This document shows positions 18,409-27,837 of a DNA stretch of 64,000 nt, piece after piece. Every line of letters starts with the position of its first letter. Position 1 is the first letter of the stretch. The stretch lies in the NCBI RefSeq assembly GCF_002278075.1, contig NZ_CP022989.1, forward strand, positions 3,100,001 through 3,164,000, written 5' to 3'. The DNA comes from Paraburkholderia aromaticivorans (GTDB taxonomy: Bacteria > Pseudomonadota > Gammaproteobacteria > Burkholderiales > Burkholderiaceae). Both the position numbers and the translations under genes were made by a program. Under the pieces are notes generated by a model. It made no database searches. It had not been told where the DNA came from and saw only the letters and a program-made list of their open reading frames with translations.

Positions 18409-20239
18409 CGTGGCGCCGCGTCGCCCGCTCATGCCGGCTCGGCTCACCATGACACCCGTTACGTTCGGCGGCTGTTTCGGCTGGCTGCACCGTCCGGCAG
18501 GCACGCACGCCGAAACGGGCGTCGTGCTGTGCAACCCGTTCGGCTATGAAGCGCTGTGCACCTACCGAGGCTGGCGTGAGTTCGCCGACAGGCTTGCCGC
18601 TCGCGGTATCGCGGTGCTGCGCTTCGACTATCCCGGCACCGGCGATTCGAGCGGCAACGAAGACGATCCGCAGCGCATGCGCGCGTGGCTCGACAGTATC
18701 GAGGCGGCTGCGCTCTGGCTGCGCCAGGAAACCGCTGTGACGCGCCTCGGCCTGTGCGGACTGCGTTTCGGCGCGACGCTGGCGGCATTGGCCGCCGAAC
18801 AGATGGGCGGCGTCGACGATCTTGTGCTGCTCATGCCGGTGACATCGGGCAAGGGCTACATCCGCGAACTGGCGCTTCAGCATCACAGTTGGCGGAGTGC
18901 GCAGCAGGCGCTAGGACTCAGCCTCGATGCCGAGGCCGACAACACGGTCGGCGCGCACGGCTTCCGGCTATATGCGGATACGCTCGAGCCGCTCGCGAAG
19001 GTCGATCTCGAACGGACTACGCATTCTCCCGCACGGCGAGTGTTGCTGCACGATCTGAACGAGAGCGCGCGTTTGAAGCGCATGGCAGCGCATTATCAGG
19101 CGCTCGGTGCGCAAACGGATCTGCGATTTTTCGGCGAATACGACAAGTTCCTCGTCAATCCCACTCACAGCGAAATGCCGGCGCATGCGTTCGCAAGCGT
19201 GCTCGCCTGGTTGGGTGCCGACGCGCTCACGGAGCGCGAGCCGGCCGTCGCGGTGCTTGCAGGCGCAACCAGTGCGCAGATCGTCTTCGCGCACGGACGC
19301 GAGACGCCGGTGGTGTTCGAGGGCGGCGGCTATGCCGGCGTGTTCTGTCAGCCGCGGCAGGCACTGGAAACCGCGCCGGCCGTGTTGTTCGTCAACACGG
19401 GCGGGGTGCATCGGGTGGGCGACGGGCGCTTCACGGTGCTGATGGCGCGCTATCTGGCGGCTCAAGGGATTGCCTCGTTGCGCATGGACCTGAGCGGCCT
19501 CGGCGATAGTCAGCGTCGTGACGCAGCGCTGTCGCTCGATAAGGTCTATGAGCAGTACGCCGTCGCCGACGCGCAAGCGGGCGTCGATTGGCTCGTGGCG
19601 GCGGGATATCCGGAAATCGTGATGTTCGGCGTGTGCACGGGTGCCTACGTCAGCCTGCATACGGCGCGGGCGCACCCGGCAGTGGTCGGCTGCGCGGCCG
19701 TCAATCTGCCGTTTTTCAGCTGGGATGGCGCGCGAACGCGGCCCGGAGCGCGGCATGTGGCGGCGAGCGTCGTCTACCGCCGCGCCATGCGCAATCCACG
19801 CAAATGGCTGCGTCTGTTGAGCGGCGAGGCGAACGGCCGGATGATCGCGACCGAACTCGCACGCCGTCTGGGCACGCGCATGGCCGCGCGCGCCGGCAGA
19901 GCGTTCGAGTGGCTGCTCGGCCAGCGCACGCCGGGCGGTATGGTGCGCGCCCTCATGCGCGAACTGGAGCGCAAAGGCGTACAGACTACATTGATTTATG
20001 GTTCGCTCGATGAAGGACTGGACGCGCTGGAAATTCATTTCGGACCCCGTGGTAATCGCCTGAGCAAGCTGAAGCACATCGACGTGAAACTGGTCGGCAA
20101 GGTCGACCACGCGCTTTTCTCACAGTCCGCGCGCCATGCGGTGATGGCGCAGTTCGAGCAGTTTTTGCGCGAGCGTATGTTGAAGGCGCGGCGTTCGGCC
20201 GCTGCGCCACAGCGTGAGCTACGCGTCGCGCGGGCCTAG
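18392..20239 (+). CDS. Two-domain alpha/beta-hydrolase-fold protein, Cys nucleophile in second domain
   Basis: A 615-aa cytosolic protein with two alpha/beta-hydrolase domains (about 22-280 and 290-590). In the first, the nucleophile elbow reads GLCGLRFGATLA, with Arg125 where Ser is expected, so this domain is probably not a serine hydrolase. In the second it reads MFGVCTGAYVSL, with Cys415 as nucleophile. A late His (VGKVDHALFS) could complete that triad. The TTG at 18392 has a GGAGGAG site five bases upstream and is preferred over the ATG at 18431. Paired domains with a GLRFG elbow recall exosortase-associated hydrolases, while a Cys elbow is known in SyrC-type aminoacyl transferases. A transferase or thioesterase acting on the upstream carrier protein is my inference. 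Confidence 0.8.
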   Translation: MLRESDVAPRRPLMPARLTMTPVTFGGCFGWLHRPAGTHAETGVVLCNPFGYEALCTYRGWREFADRLAARGIAVLRFDYPGTGDSSGNEDDPQRMRAWLDSIEAAALWLRQETAVTRLGLCGLRFGATLAALAAEQMGGVDDLVLLMPVTSGKGYIRELALQHHSWRSAQQALGLSLDAEADNTVGAHGFRLYADTLEPLAKVDLERTTHSPARRVLLHDLNESARLKRMAAHYQALGAQTDLRFFGEYDKFLVNPTHSEMPAHAFASVLAWLGADALTEREPAVAVLAGATSAQIVFAHGRETPVVFEGGGYAGVFCQPRQALETAPAVLFVNTGGVHRVGDGRFTVLMARYLAAQGIASLRMDLSGLGDSQRRDAALSLDKVYEQYAVADAQAGVDWLVAAGYPEIVMFGVCTGAYVSLHTARAHPAVVGCAAVNLPFFSWDGARTRPGARHVAASVVYRRAMRNPRKWLRLLSGEANGRMIATELARRLGTRMAARAGRAFEWLLGQRTPGGMVRALMRELERKGVQTTLIYGSLDEGLDALEIHFGPRGNRLSKLKHIDVKLVGKVDHALFSQSARHAVMAQFEQFLRERMLKARRSAAAPQRELRVARA

Positions 20240-20379
20240 CCGGCGTTGAGATCGACCGATAATGAGGCCGTCTTTCATGCTGCCCGCTACGTGGCCGCTA
20301 CCTGCCCGTGGCACCGCCGCGGGTACGCATCGCCGTTATCCGGCCGGCACGCGGCGGCGTGCATTGCAATCGACAGGGA

Positions 20380-20408
20380 TTGACAAAGCGCGTCAAGTCA
20401 ACGAAGAT
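20380..20408 (+). promoter_or_regulatory. Possible promoter of the ilvA leader
   Basis: A consensus TTGACA at 20380-20385 is followed, at 17-bp spacing, by the weak -10 GAAGAT (20403-20408). If used, transcription would start next to the leader-peptide ATG at 20416, giving an almost leaderless mRNA. The -10 is poor, so the real start may be further upstream in the 176-bp gap after the hydrolase gene. Confidence 0.35.
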
Positions 20409-20415
20409 CGAACGC

Positions 20416-20478
20416 ATGAACTGCCTCGACATCCGTATTGCGCTGATTATTAGCATCATTCATCGAATGGTGGGTTAG
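20416..20478 (+). CDS. ilvA leader peptide (Ile-rich)
   Basis: A 20-codon frame, MNCLDIRIALIISIIHRMVG, ends at TAG 20476-20478. Six of the 20 residues are isoleucine, four of them packed in LIISII, with two leucines and one valine. It lies directly before a terminator hairpin and 120 bp before ilvA. This is the classic layout of a transcription-attenuation leader: ribosome stalling at Ile codons reports isoleucine shortage. The ribosome site is weak (GAAG about nine bases before the ATG). The call rests on codon content and on the matching alternative RNA structures. Confidence 0.82.
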   Translation: MNCLDIRIALIISIIHRMVG

Positions 20479-20511
20479 CGCGCGTCTGATAGCAGTGACA
20501 CATAACCCGCC
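20469..20511 (+). promoter_or_regulatory. Antiterminator pairing of the ilvA attenuator
   Basis: GGTGGGTT (20469-20476), at the end of the leader-peptide frame, can pair with AACCCGCC (20504-20511): eight pairs with one G-U. AACCCGCC is also the left arm of the terminator, so the two structures exclude each other. A ribosome stalled on the Ile codons (up to about 20460) leaves GGTGGGTT free and the antiterminator forms. A ribosome reaching the stop at 20476 masks it and the terminator forms. Confidence 0.75.
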
Positions 20512-20530
20512 ACACGAGGCGGGTTTTTTT
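20504..20530 (+). terminator. Intrinsic terminator of the ilvA leader (attenuator)
   Basis: AACCCGCC (20504-20511), loop ACACGA, GGCGGGTT (20518-20525), then a continuing T-run to 20530. It is a textbook Rho-independent terminator located after the Ile-rich leader peptide and before ilvA, so it should be conditional and not the end of an upstream gene. Confidence 0.88.
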
Positions 20531-20597
20531 ATGTCCGCTCGCAACCTGCCTCCTGTGAACCCTCTGCTGATTCGTCCTTGCCGCACAGGAGCTTGCC

Positions 20598-22172
20598 TTG
20601 CCGTTACACGAACTCAAACAGGCGGCCGAAGCCGCCGATAGCGTCGCGCTTCGTCACGACTACCTGAAGAAAACCCTGACCGCGCGCGTCTACGACGTGG
20701 CCCGCGAGACCGAACTCGAACGCGCGCCGAACCTGTCGGCACGTCTGCGCAATCCGGTCTACCTGAAGCGCGAGGACAACCAGCCGGTGTTCTCGTTCAA
20801 GGTGCGCGGCGCGTACAACAAGATGGCGCACATTCCGGCCGAGGCGCTGGAGCGCGGGGTGATTACCGCGTCGGCGGGCAATCACGCGCAGGGCGTCGCG
20901 CTGTCGGCGGCGCGCATGGGCGTGAAGGCGATCATCGTGGTGCCGGTGACCACGCCGCAGGTCAAGGTCGATGCGGTGCGCGCGCATGGCGGCCCGACCG
21001 TGGAAGTCGTGCAGTTCGGCGAATCGTATAGCGACGCGTATGGGCACGCGGTGAAGCTGCAGGAAGAGCGCGGCCTGACCTTCGTGCATCCGTTCGACGA
21101 TCCCTACGTGATCGCCGGCCAGGGCACCGTCGCCATGGAAATTCTCAGCCAGCATCAAGGCCCGATTCACGCGATCTTCGTGCCGATCGGCGGCGGCGGA
21201 CTCGCGGCGGGCGTGGCCGCCTATGTGAAATCGGTGCGCCCCGAGATCAAGGTGATCGGCGTGCAGACCGATGATTCGTGCGCGATGGCCGCCTCGCTGA
21301 AAGCCGGCGAGCGGGTCACGTTAAACGAAGTGGGTCTGTTCTCGGACGGCACGGCGGTGAAGCTGGTGGGTGAAGAGACCTTCCGCCTGTGCAGCGAATA
21401 TCTCGACGACGTGCTGCTCGTGAATACCGACGCACTCTGCGCGGCGATCAAGGACGTGTTCCAGGATACCCGCAGCGTGCTGGAGCCCGCCGGCTCGCTC
21501 GCGGTGGCGGGCGCGAAACAGTACGCGGAGCGTGAAGGCATCGAGAACCAGACGCTGATCGCGATCACGTCCGGTGCGAACATGAACTTCGACCGCATGC
21601 GCTTCGTGGCCGAGCGCGCCGAAGTCGGCGAAGCGCGCGAAGCGGTGTTCGCCGTGACGATCCCCGAAGAGCGCGGCAGTTTCCGGCGCTTCTGCGAACT
21701 GGTGGGCACGCGCAGCGTCACCGAGTTCAACTACCGCATTGCGGACGCGCATTCCGCCCATATCTTCGTGGGCGTGCAGATCAGGAATCGCAGCGAATCC
21801 GCGCAGATCGCGGGCGCGTTCGAGGCACACGGCTTTGCCACCGTCGATCTGACTTTCGACGAACTCTCGAAGCAGCACATCCGCTACATGGTGGGCGGCC
21901 GCTCGCCATTGGCGCACGACGAACGGCTGTTCCGCTTCGAGTTTCCGGAACGTCCGGGCGCACTGATGAAGTTCCTCTCGTCGATGGCGCCGAACTGGAA
22001 TATCAGCCTGTTCCACTACCGCAATCAGGGCGCGGACTACAGCTCGATCCTGGTCGGCATCCAGGTGCCCGAAAGCGAGAACGAGGCGTTCGAGCGTTTT
22101 CTCGCCACCCTCGGCTATCCGAACTGGGAAGAGACGCAGAACCCGGTGTATCGGCTGTTTCTGGCGTCGTAG
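20598..22172 (+). CDS. ilvA: Threonine ammonia-lyase, biosynthetic
   Basis: A 524-aa PLP enzyme converting threonine to 2-oxobutanoate, the first step of isoleucine synthesis. The PLP lysine lies in FSFKVRGAYNKM, the phosphate-binding glycines in IGGGGLAAGVAAYV, and SAGNHAQGVALSAARMG is a further family motif. Two ACT-like regulatory domains fill the C-terminal 190 residues (RGSFRRFCELVG; FPERPGALMKFLSS), which marks the biosynthetic, isoleucine-inhibited form. The TTG start at 20598 is supported by AGGAG at 20587-20591, six bases before. Expression is probably set by the attenuator just upstream. It is monocistronic. Confidence 0.96.
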   Translation: MPLHELKQAAEAADSVALRHDYLKKTLTARVYDVARETELERAPNLSARLRNPVYLKREDNQPVFSFKVRGAYNKMAHIPAEALERGVITASAGNHAQGVALSAARMGVKAIIVVPVTTPQVKVDAVRAHGGPTVEVVQFGESYSDAYGHAVKLQEERGLTFVHPFDDPYVIAGQGTVAMEILSQHQGPIHAIFVPIGGGGLAAGVAAYVKSVRPEIKVIGVQTDDSCAMAASLKAGERVTLNEVGLFSDGTAVKLVGEETFRLCSEYLDDVLLVNTDALCAAIKDVFQDTRSVLEPAGSLAVAGAKQYAEREGIENQTLIAITSGANMNFDRMRFVAERAEVGEAREAVFAVTIPEERGSFRRFCELVGTRSVTEFNYRIADAHSAHIFVGVQIRNRSESAQIAGAFEAHGFATVDLTFDELSKQHIRYMVGGRSPLAHDERLFRFEFPERPGALMKFLSSMAPNWNISLFHYRNQGADYSSILVGIQVPESENEAFERFLATLGYPNWEETQNPVYRLFLAS

Positions 22173-22221
22173 GGCCGCTCGGGGTTTACCTTGACGCAGC
22201 GCGACGCCGCGCGCGGGATGA

Positions 22222-23592
<1,371 letters not shown>

Positions 23593-23873
23593 GCGAGCGG
23601 CGCGCTGTGTGCCGTGTGCGGGCGACATGCGTCGGCCGGTCCCGGGTTACGCCAGGAGAACCCGCGCGGCGCGCACTCGCGCGGCGCTCATAAAGGGCGG
23701 AGATGCCGCGGCCGGGCCGCGAAACGCGCCCGGCCGGCGAACGCTTCGACATGGATGGAAGCTTCTCGCGCGGATGCGGCGGGAGGCAACGCGCGCCGCC
23801 TAAGTTCGCGCTGTGATTTTGCCGGGGTATGCTCTCCCTTTAGCGCGATTTTCGAAAAAAGGGGCAGAGGCAA

Positions 23874-24638
23874 ATGCGGCGTGTCATATTCAACCAGAAG
23901 GGCGGGGTGGGCAAATCGACTATCGTATGCAACCTGGCGGCCATCAACGCCAGCGAGAACCTGCGTACGCTTGTCATCGATCTCGACCCGCAAGGCAACT
24001 CCAGCCAGTATCTGCTTGGCAAAGAGGCGACCGACCTCAAGCCCAACGTCGCGGACTTCTTCGAAACGGCCTTGAGCTTCAGCTTCAGGCCGACGCCCGT
24101 CTCGACTTTCATTCACCGCACGCCGTTCGAGAACCTCGATGTGATGCCCTCTCATCCGGATCTCGATACGCTTCACGGCAAGCTCGAGTCGCGCTACAAG
24201 ATCTACAAGCTGCGTGATGCGTTGAACGAGCTGGATGAGTACGACGCGATTTACATCGACACGCCGCCGGCGTTGAATTTCTATACGCGTTCGGCGTTGA
24301 TTGCGGTGGAGCGCTGCCTGATCCCTTTCGACTGCGACGACTTTTCGCGTCGCGCGTTGTACACGCTGCTCGACAACGTGAAGGAGATTCAACAGGACCA
24401 CAACGCCGGGTTGGAGGTCGAGGGCATCGTAATCAACCAGTTTCAGCCACGCGCAAGCCTGCCGCTTCAACTGGTCGAGGAGTTGATCAGCGAAGGTCTG
24501 CCTGTGCTGGAGTCGCGTTTGTCGACGTCCGTGAAAATTCGCGAGTCGCATCAATACGCCAAGCCGATGATTCACTTCGATCCGCGGCACAAGCTTGCGC
24601 ATGAATTCATGGCGTTGCATCGGGAACTGATTGGATAG
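23874..24638 (+). CDS. ParA-family ATPase without ParB partner
   Basis: A 254-aa P-loop ATPase of the ParA/MinD group. The deviant Walker A is NQKGGVGKST, with the signature Lys and the ATP-binding Lys14. Walker A' is VIDLDPQGNSSQYLLG and Walker B AIYIDTPPALNF. These proteins place DNA or protein cargo by dynamic binding. No parB, parS-like repeats, replication or chemotaxis-array genes are adjacent, so it is an orphan. A ribosome site (GCAGAGG) precedes the ATG, and a TATGCT -10 lies about 45 bp upstream. The cargo is unknown. Confidence 0.88.
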   Translation: MRRVIFNQKGGVGKSTIVCNLAAINASENLRTLVIDLDPQGNSSQYLLGKEATDLKPNVADFFETALSFSFRPTPVSTFIHRTPFENLDVMPSHPDLDTLHGKLESRYKIYKLRDALNELDEYDAIYIDTPPALNFYTRSALIAVERCLIPFDCDDFSRRALYTLLDNVKEIQQDHNAGLEVEGIVINQFQPRASLPLQLVEELISEGLPVLESRLSTSVKIRESHQYAKPMIHFDPRHKLAHEFMALHRELIG

Positions 24639-24720
24639 AGGCACGCATGGGGCGCTGACCGAACGCGCTTAGTGCGTCAGCGCCGAGGTCGATAAACACA
24701 TTCGCTAACGAGGTATGGCA

Positions 24721-25362
24721 ATGCAGGTCTATGGCCGGCGCAGTTCGATCAACGTACAGAAAGTGCTGTGGTGTCTCGCGGAATTGGGCTTCACGGAAGG
24801 GCGGGAATTTTCGCGGATCGATGCGGGGCTCGAGTTCGGCGTGATCGACACGCCACAGTATCGCGCGCTCAATCCGAACGCACTGGTGCCCACGCTCGTG
24901 GATGGCGAGTGCGTGCTGTGGGAGTCCAATACGATTGTGCGTTATCTGGCCGCGAAATATCACGCGCAGGCCTTATTGCCGGCCGAACCCGCTGCGCGTG
25001 CCGACGTCGAGCGCTGGATGGACTGGCAACTCGGCGCACTCTGGGCAACGTTGCGCGTTGCGTTCCTCGGGCTGACGCGTGTGCCGCAGGCGCAACGCGA
25101 CCATGACGCCATCAGGCGCTCATATCGCGAAGGAACGCGGCTCTTGGGCATTGCCGACGAGGTGCTCTCGAAACACGACTATCTCGCGCAGGACCGTTTT
25201 ACCGTGGCCGATATCGGCGTCGGCCTCGCGGCGCACCGCTGGGTGCAACTGGCGCAACGGTTTCCCGACGCGCTGGATGCGCCGCGGCCGTTGGCTTCGC
25301 TGGACCGCTGGCTTCAGACGATTAAAAGCCGGCCGGCTTTTTCCGTGGCGCTCGCCCCTTGA
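24721..25362 (+). CDS. Glutathione S-transferase family protein
   Basis: A 213-aa cytosolic GST. The N-terminal thioredoxin-like domain reads MQVYGRRSSINVQKVLWCL, with the Ser/Asn region that activates glutathione, and NALVPTLVDGECVLWESNTI holds the cis-Pro and glutathione-binding ES pair. The helical C-terminal domain has the N-capping segment FTVADIGVGLAAHRW. Two in-frame ATGs exist (24715 and 24721); GAGG is better spaced for the second. It follows parA by 82 bp but need not be functionally linked. The substrate is unknown. Confidence 0.9.
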   Translation: MQVYGRRSSINVQKVLWCLAELGFTEGREFSRIDAGLEFGVIDTPQYRALNPNALVPTLVDGECVLWESNTIVRYLAAKYHAQALLPAEPAARADVERWMDWQLGALWATLRVAFLGLTRVPQAQRDHDAIRRSYREGTRLLGIADEVLSKHDYLAQDRFTVADIGVGLAAHRWVQLAQRFPDALDAPRPLASLDRWLQTIKSRPAFSVALAP

Positions 25363-25399
25363 GCGGATAAGAGGCGCGTTAGCTACGCGCCTCACCGGA

Positions 25400-26302
25400 T
25401 CACAGCGCGGCGAATATCCCGGCCATAATCGCGCCGAACAGAATCCATTTGATGATGTAGTACGTGGGCCGGTGCCACGCCTTGATACGCTTTCCGAGCC
25501 GCCGCACGGCGTACAGGTATTTGAATATGCGATTCAGAAACCCGACGCGATCTCCGGCCTGGTTCGGCGAAGCTGCCGCGCGAAGCAGAATGGCGGAAAA
25601 CAGTCGATTGAGCGCGGCCGCCCAACGAAAATACATAGGGCGCTCGATGTCGCAGAACAGCACGATGCGCGACTTATCCGTTTCATTCTTCGCGTAGTGA
25701 ATATAGGTTTCGTCGAACAGCACGACCTCGCCGTCGCGCCAGTAATAATGCTGGCCATCCACGTCGATAAAGCATTTGGGGTCGTCCGGGGTGACGAGTC
25801 CGAGGTGATAGCGAATCGAGCCCGCATACGGATCACGGTGGCGAACGAGGCTCGCGCCCGGCGGCAATTGCGCGAACATGGCGGCCTTGACGGCCGGGAT
25901 TCCTTGCAGCAACTGCGTGGTGACGGGGCACAGGGCTTCGGCCGATGGGTGAGGCGCGTCGTACCATTTCAGATAAAAGCGCCGCCAACCGGTCTTGAAG
26001 AACGAATTGAAGCCAATATCGTCGTAGTTAGTCGACGCGGATATCTTTTGCGCGGCATCCACGGCGAGCGCCTCGTCGCGGATTGTTTGCCAATTGGCCT
26101 GTAATGTCGCCAGTTCCGGAAAAAGCTTTTTATCGATGAAGGCGCTGGACTTCAGTGTCGACAGCATGTACCAGATGCAATTGATGGGGGCCATGAATGT
26201 CGAATGGTCTGATAACTGTCGCCAGAATCCAAATCGAACTGTGCCGCGCTTTGAAACATATATCGCACTTGCCGTAAACCAGATGAGAATAAACCACCGC
26301 AT
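25400..26302 (-). CDS. lpxO: LpxO-like lipid A / aspartyl-asparaginyl beta-hydroxylase
   Basis: A 300-aa Fe(II)/2-oxoglutarate dioxygenase that hydroxylates an acyl chain of lipid A at the cytoplasmic membrane face. It begins with a membrane helix (MRWFILIWFTASAIYV) and ends with a hydrophobic segment (YYIIKWILFGAIMAGIFAAL). Iron ligands are likely the His and Asp of VRHRDPYAG and the His of ETYIHYAKNE; the Arg of DKSRIVLFCDIERP would bind 2-oxoglutarate. The ATG at 26302 follows AGGAG and gives the family's usual length of about 300; a longer frame upstream has no such support. Terminal hydrophobic segments favour LpxO over soluble Asp hydroxylases. Confidence 0.87.
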   Translation of the reverse strand: MRWFILIWFTASAIYVSKRGTVRFGFWRQLSDHSTFMAPINCIWYMLSTLKSSAFIDKKLFPELATLQANWQTIRDEALAVDAAQKISASTNYDDIGFNSFFKTGWRRFYLKWYDAPHPSAEALCPVTTQLLQGIPAVKAAMFAQLPPGASLVRHRDPYAGSIRYHLGLVTPDDPKCFIDVDGQHYYWRDGEVVLFDETYIHYAKNETDKSRIVLFCDIERPMYFRWAAALNRLFSAILLRAAASPNQAGDRVGFLNRIFKYLYAVRRLGKRIKAWHRPTYYIIKWILFGAIMAGIFAAL

Positions 26303-26768
26303 GCTTGCTCCTGAAGCGCAGGTGGCAGCGTAATTGCGCTGCGGATTGAGAAAGGAGCACATCTTATAAAAAAGATAATTTCTCTGCATTTTCGCTGACA
26401 TGCCGTTCATCGCCATGCGCGCAATGTCGGACGCAGGAATGCTCGCGGACTCGGCCGCCGAACCTGGTGAAACGCGCAAATCCTTCTGGCGGGTCGCGCC
26501 TCAGCGCTGCTGCGCTGCAAAACAGGAGCGGCACTGTGCGCGCCATGTAGAACAGTCTTCACGATGCATCCGGGGAGACCGCATTTTTCGAGCAAATGAC
26601 TGTGCAAACTGCTCGCCGCTCGACCGTTTTTCATTGTAGTGGCGGCAGCAACAGTGAATTCAGGATTGACGGATTTATTCCACCTCGCCTGACACCTACA
26701 CTGTCTTTACCGCTGCAACGACAGCCCCATCCGCAGCGCGTAGAAAGACAATCTTTGGAGGTGGTTTC
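26303..26768. other. Divergent intergenic region, lpxO to DUF4148-like gene
   Basis: 466 bp. The left part is the lpxO promoter region, fairly AT-rich near 26340-26400. The right part carries the leader hairpin of the DUF4148-like gene. Short open frames on both strands between 26400 and 26640 have no ribosome sites or natural-looking composition. I see no RNA gene or repeat in the middle. Confidence 0.4.
26702..26750 (+). promoter_or_regulatory. Structured leader before the DUF4148-like gene
   Basis: Two nested inverted repeats can form one long hairpin: TGTCTTT (26702-26708) with AAAGACA (26744-26750), and CGCTGC (26711-26716) with GCAGCG (26733-26738). It ends a few bases before the strong ribosome site GGAGGTGG, so it could control mRNA stability or translation of the small secreted protein. 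Confidence 0.45.
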
Positions 26769-27020
26769 ATGAAGTCGCTCATTCAAGCTGTTGCTATCGC
26801 CGTTGTTCTTGCCGCGCCGATAGCGTCGTTTGCTCAATCGTCCAATGACACCGCGTCGCAAGGCACGCAAGCCGTGCAAGCGCAGCCTTCGGGCCAGCAG
26901 CAATCGGCTCAGGCGGACAACGGCGGTTATGGTTCAGGCAGCCGTGGCACGTGGCAAGCCGGTCACGGTAACGACACGACGGTGAGCACGTATTCGCCGC
27001 CGATCTACAACGTACGTTAA
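26769..27020 (+). CDS. Small secreted protein, DUF4148-like
   Basis: An 83-aa protein with signal peptide MKSLIQAVAIAVVLAAPIASFAQ, a sequence typical of the many DUF4148 proteins in Burkholderia. The mature part is Gln/Ser/Gly-rich (QAVQAQPSGQQQSAQADN) and ends in an aromatic tail (STYSPPIYNVR). No enzymatic motif is seen. A GGAGGTGG ribosome site and a structured leader suggest substantial, regulated expression. The role of the family is unknown; periplasmic location follows from the signal peptide. Confidence 0.8.
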   Translation: MKSLIQAVAIAVVLAAPIASFAQSSNDTASQGTQAVQAQPSGQQQSAQADNGGYGSGSRGTWQAGHGNDTTVSTYSPPIYNVR

Positions 27021-27061
27021 GCAAACGACGAAGCGCGCGGCGAATGCATCGCCGCGCGCAA

Positions 27062-27322
27062 TCAGGCTGTTTTCCAGGGCGCGCGCAACAGTGCCATCTC
27101 GTTGCGCAGCAGCGCCAGCAGATCATCATCACTAGGCCGCGTGCCCCAATGCCGCGCGCCCGCCACTGACGCAATCGCGATCCACGAATGAGGTGGAAAC
27201 CATTCGCGCAACAGTGTGCCGTCCTGACGCAAACACAATTGGCCGGTCTGCTCGCTGTATTCGGCGCAGATCAGCGTGTCGTTGATTTGCGCGGTGACTC
27301 GTCGTGGATCGTTGCGTAGCAA
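27062..27322 (-). CDS. Hypothetical 86-aa protein
   Basis: The frame uses a TTG start at 27320-27322 with AGGAG seven bases upstream. It encodes a soluble protein (MLRNDPRRVTAQINDTLICA, ending LLALLRNEMALLRAPWKTA) with no signal peptide or transmembrane segment. The middle contains aromatic and charged residues (LLREWFPPHSWIAIA), which look like natural protein. I do not recognise a family. It converges with the DUF4148-like gene. Confidence 0.6.
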   Translation of the reverse strand: MLRNDPRRVTAQINDTLICAEYSEQTGQLCLRQDGTLLREWFPPHSWIAIASVAGARHWGTRPSDDDLLALLRNEMALLRAPWKTA

Positions 27323-27400
27323 ATCGTCGCTCCTGCAGAAGGGGTGGCGCGAATGCGTGCGCGCCCCGGCCGCATCATCGGCGCGGCCGGGGCGTATGCA

Positions 27401-27784
27401 TCAATGATCGCCGTGACCGTGGCCACGGTCGTCGCCATGGCCATGCCAGCCGTTATCGTGATCGCGCCAGTCGCCGTGCGGACCGCGCGCCTCGCGCCAG
27501 TCGCGGCCGTCGCGATGGCGCTCCTCCCACTCGCGGCGTTCCCAGTAGCGGTGACCGTCGTAATAGCGCTCGCCGTACCAGCCCGGACTCACCACGACCA
27601 CCGGCGGCGCCGGCGCGTAGATCGGCGGCGGTGGCGGCGCATACACGGGTTCGGGCGCATAGGCGACGCCTGGAATGCCGATGTTCACACCCACATCGAC
27701 GTGCGCCAGCGCGACTGACGATGCGCCGATTCCGAGACCCGCAACGATCGCCATGGACAGCCAGCGGTTTGTTGATTTGTTCAT
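27401..27784 (-). CDS. Secreted Pro/Tyr/His-rich envelope protein
   Basis: A 127-aa exported protein with signal peptide ending GIGASSVALA. The mature chain opens with HVDVGVNIGIPG, continues in a Pro/Tyr-rich stretch (YAPEPVYAPPPPPIYAPAPP), then YGERYYDGHRYWERREW, and ends in a His/Asp/Gly-rich tail (WHGHGDDRGHGHGDH). This layout is common in small proteobacterial envelope proteins of unknown function; the His-rich tail may bind metal. It lies 53 bp after the small lipoprotein gene, in the same direction. Confidence 0.75.
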   Translation of the reverse strand: MNKSTNRWLSMAIVAGLGIGASSVALAHVDVGVNIGIPGVAYAPEPVYAPPPPPIYAPAPPVVVVSPGWYGERYYDGHRYWERREWEERHRDGRDWREARGPHGDWRDHDNGWHGHGDDRGHGHGDH

Positions 27785-27837
27785 GTGTTATTTCCGCCTT
27801 CTACGTTGTGGAGTGGAAAGTCTTGTGCCGCTCATGC

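Noticed and set aside
16442-20239. Exosortase/PEP-CTERM gene set
   Set aside because: The hydrolase resembles exosortase-associated hydrolases, but no exosortase, PEP-CTERM substrate or polysaccharide genes are present, and the adenylation protein has the amino-acid Asp.
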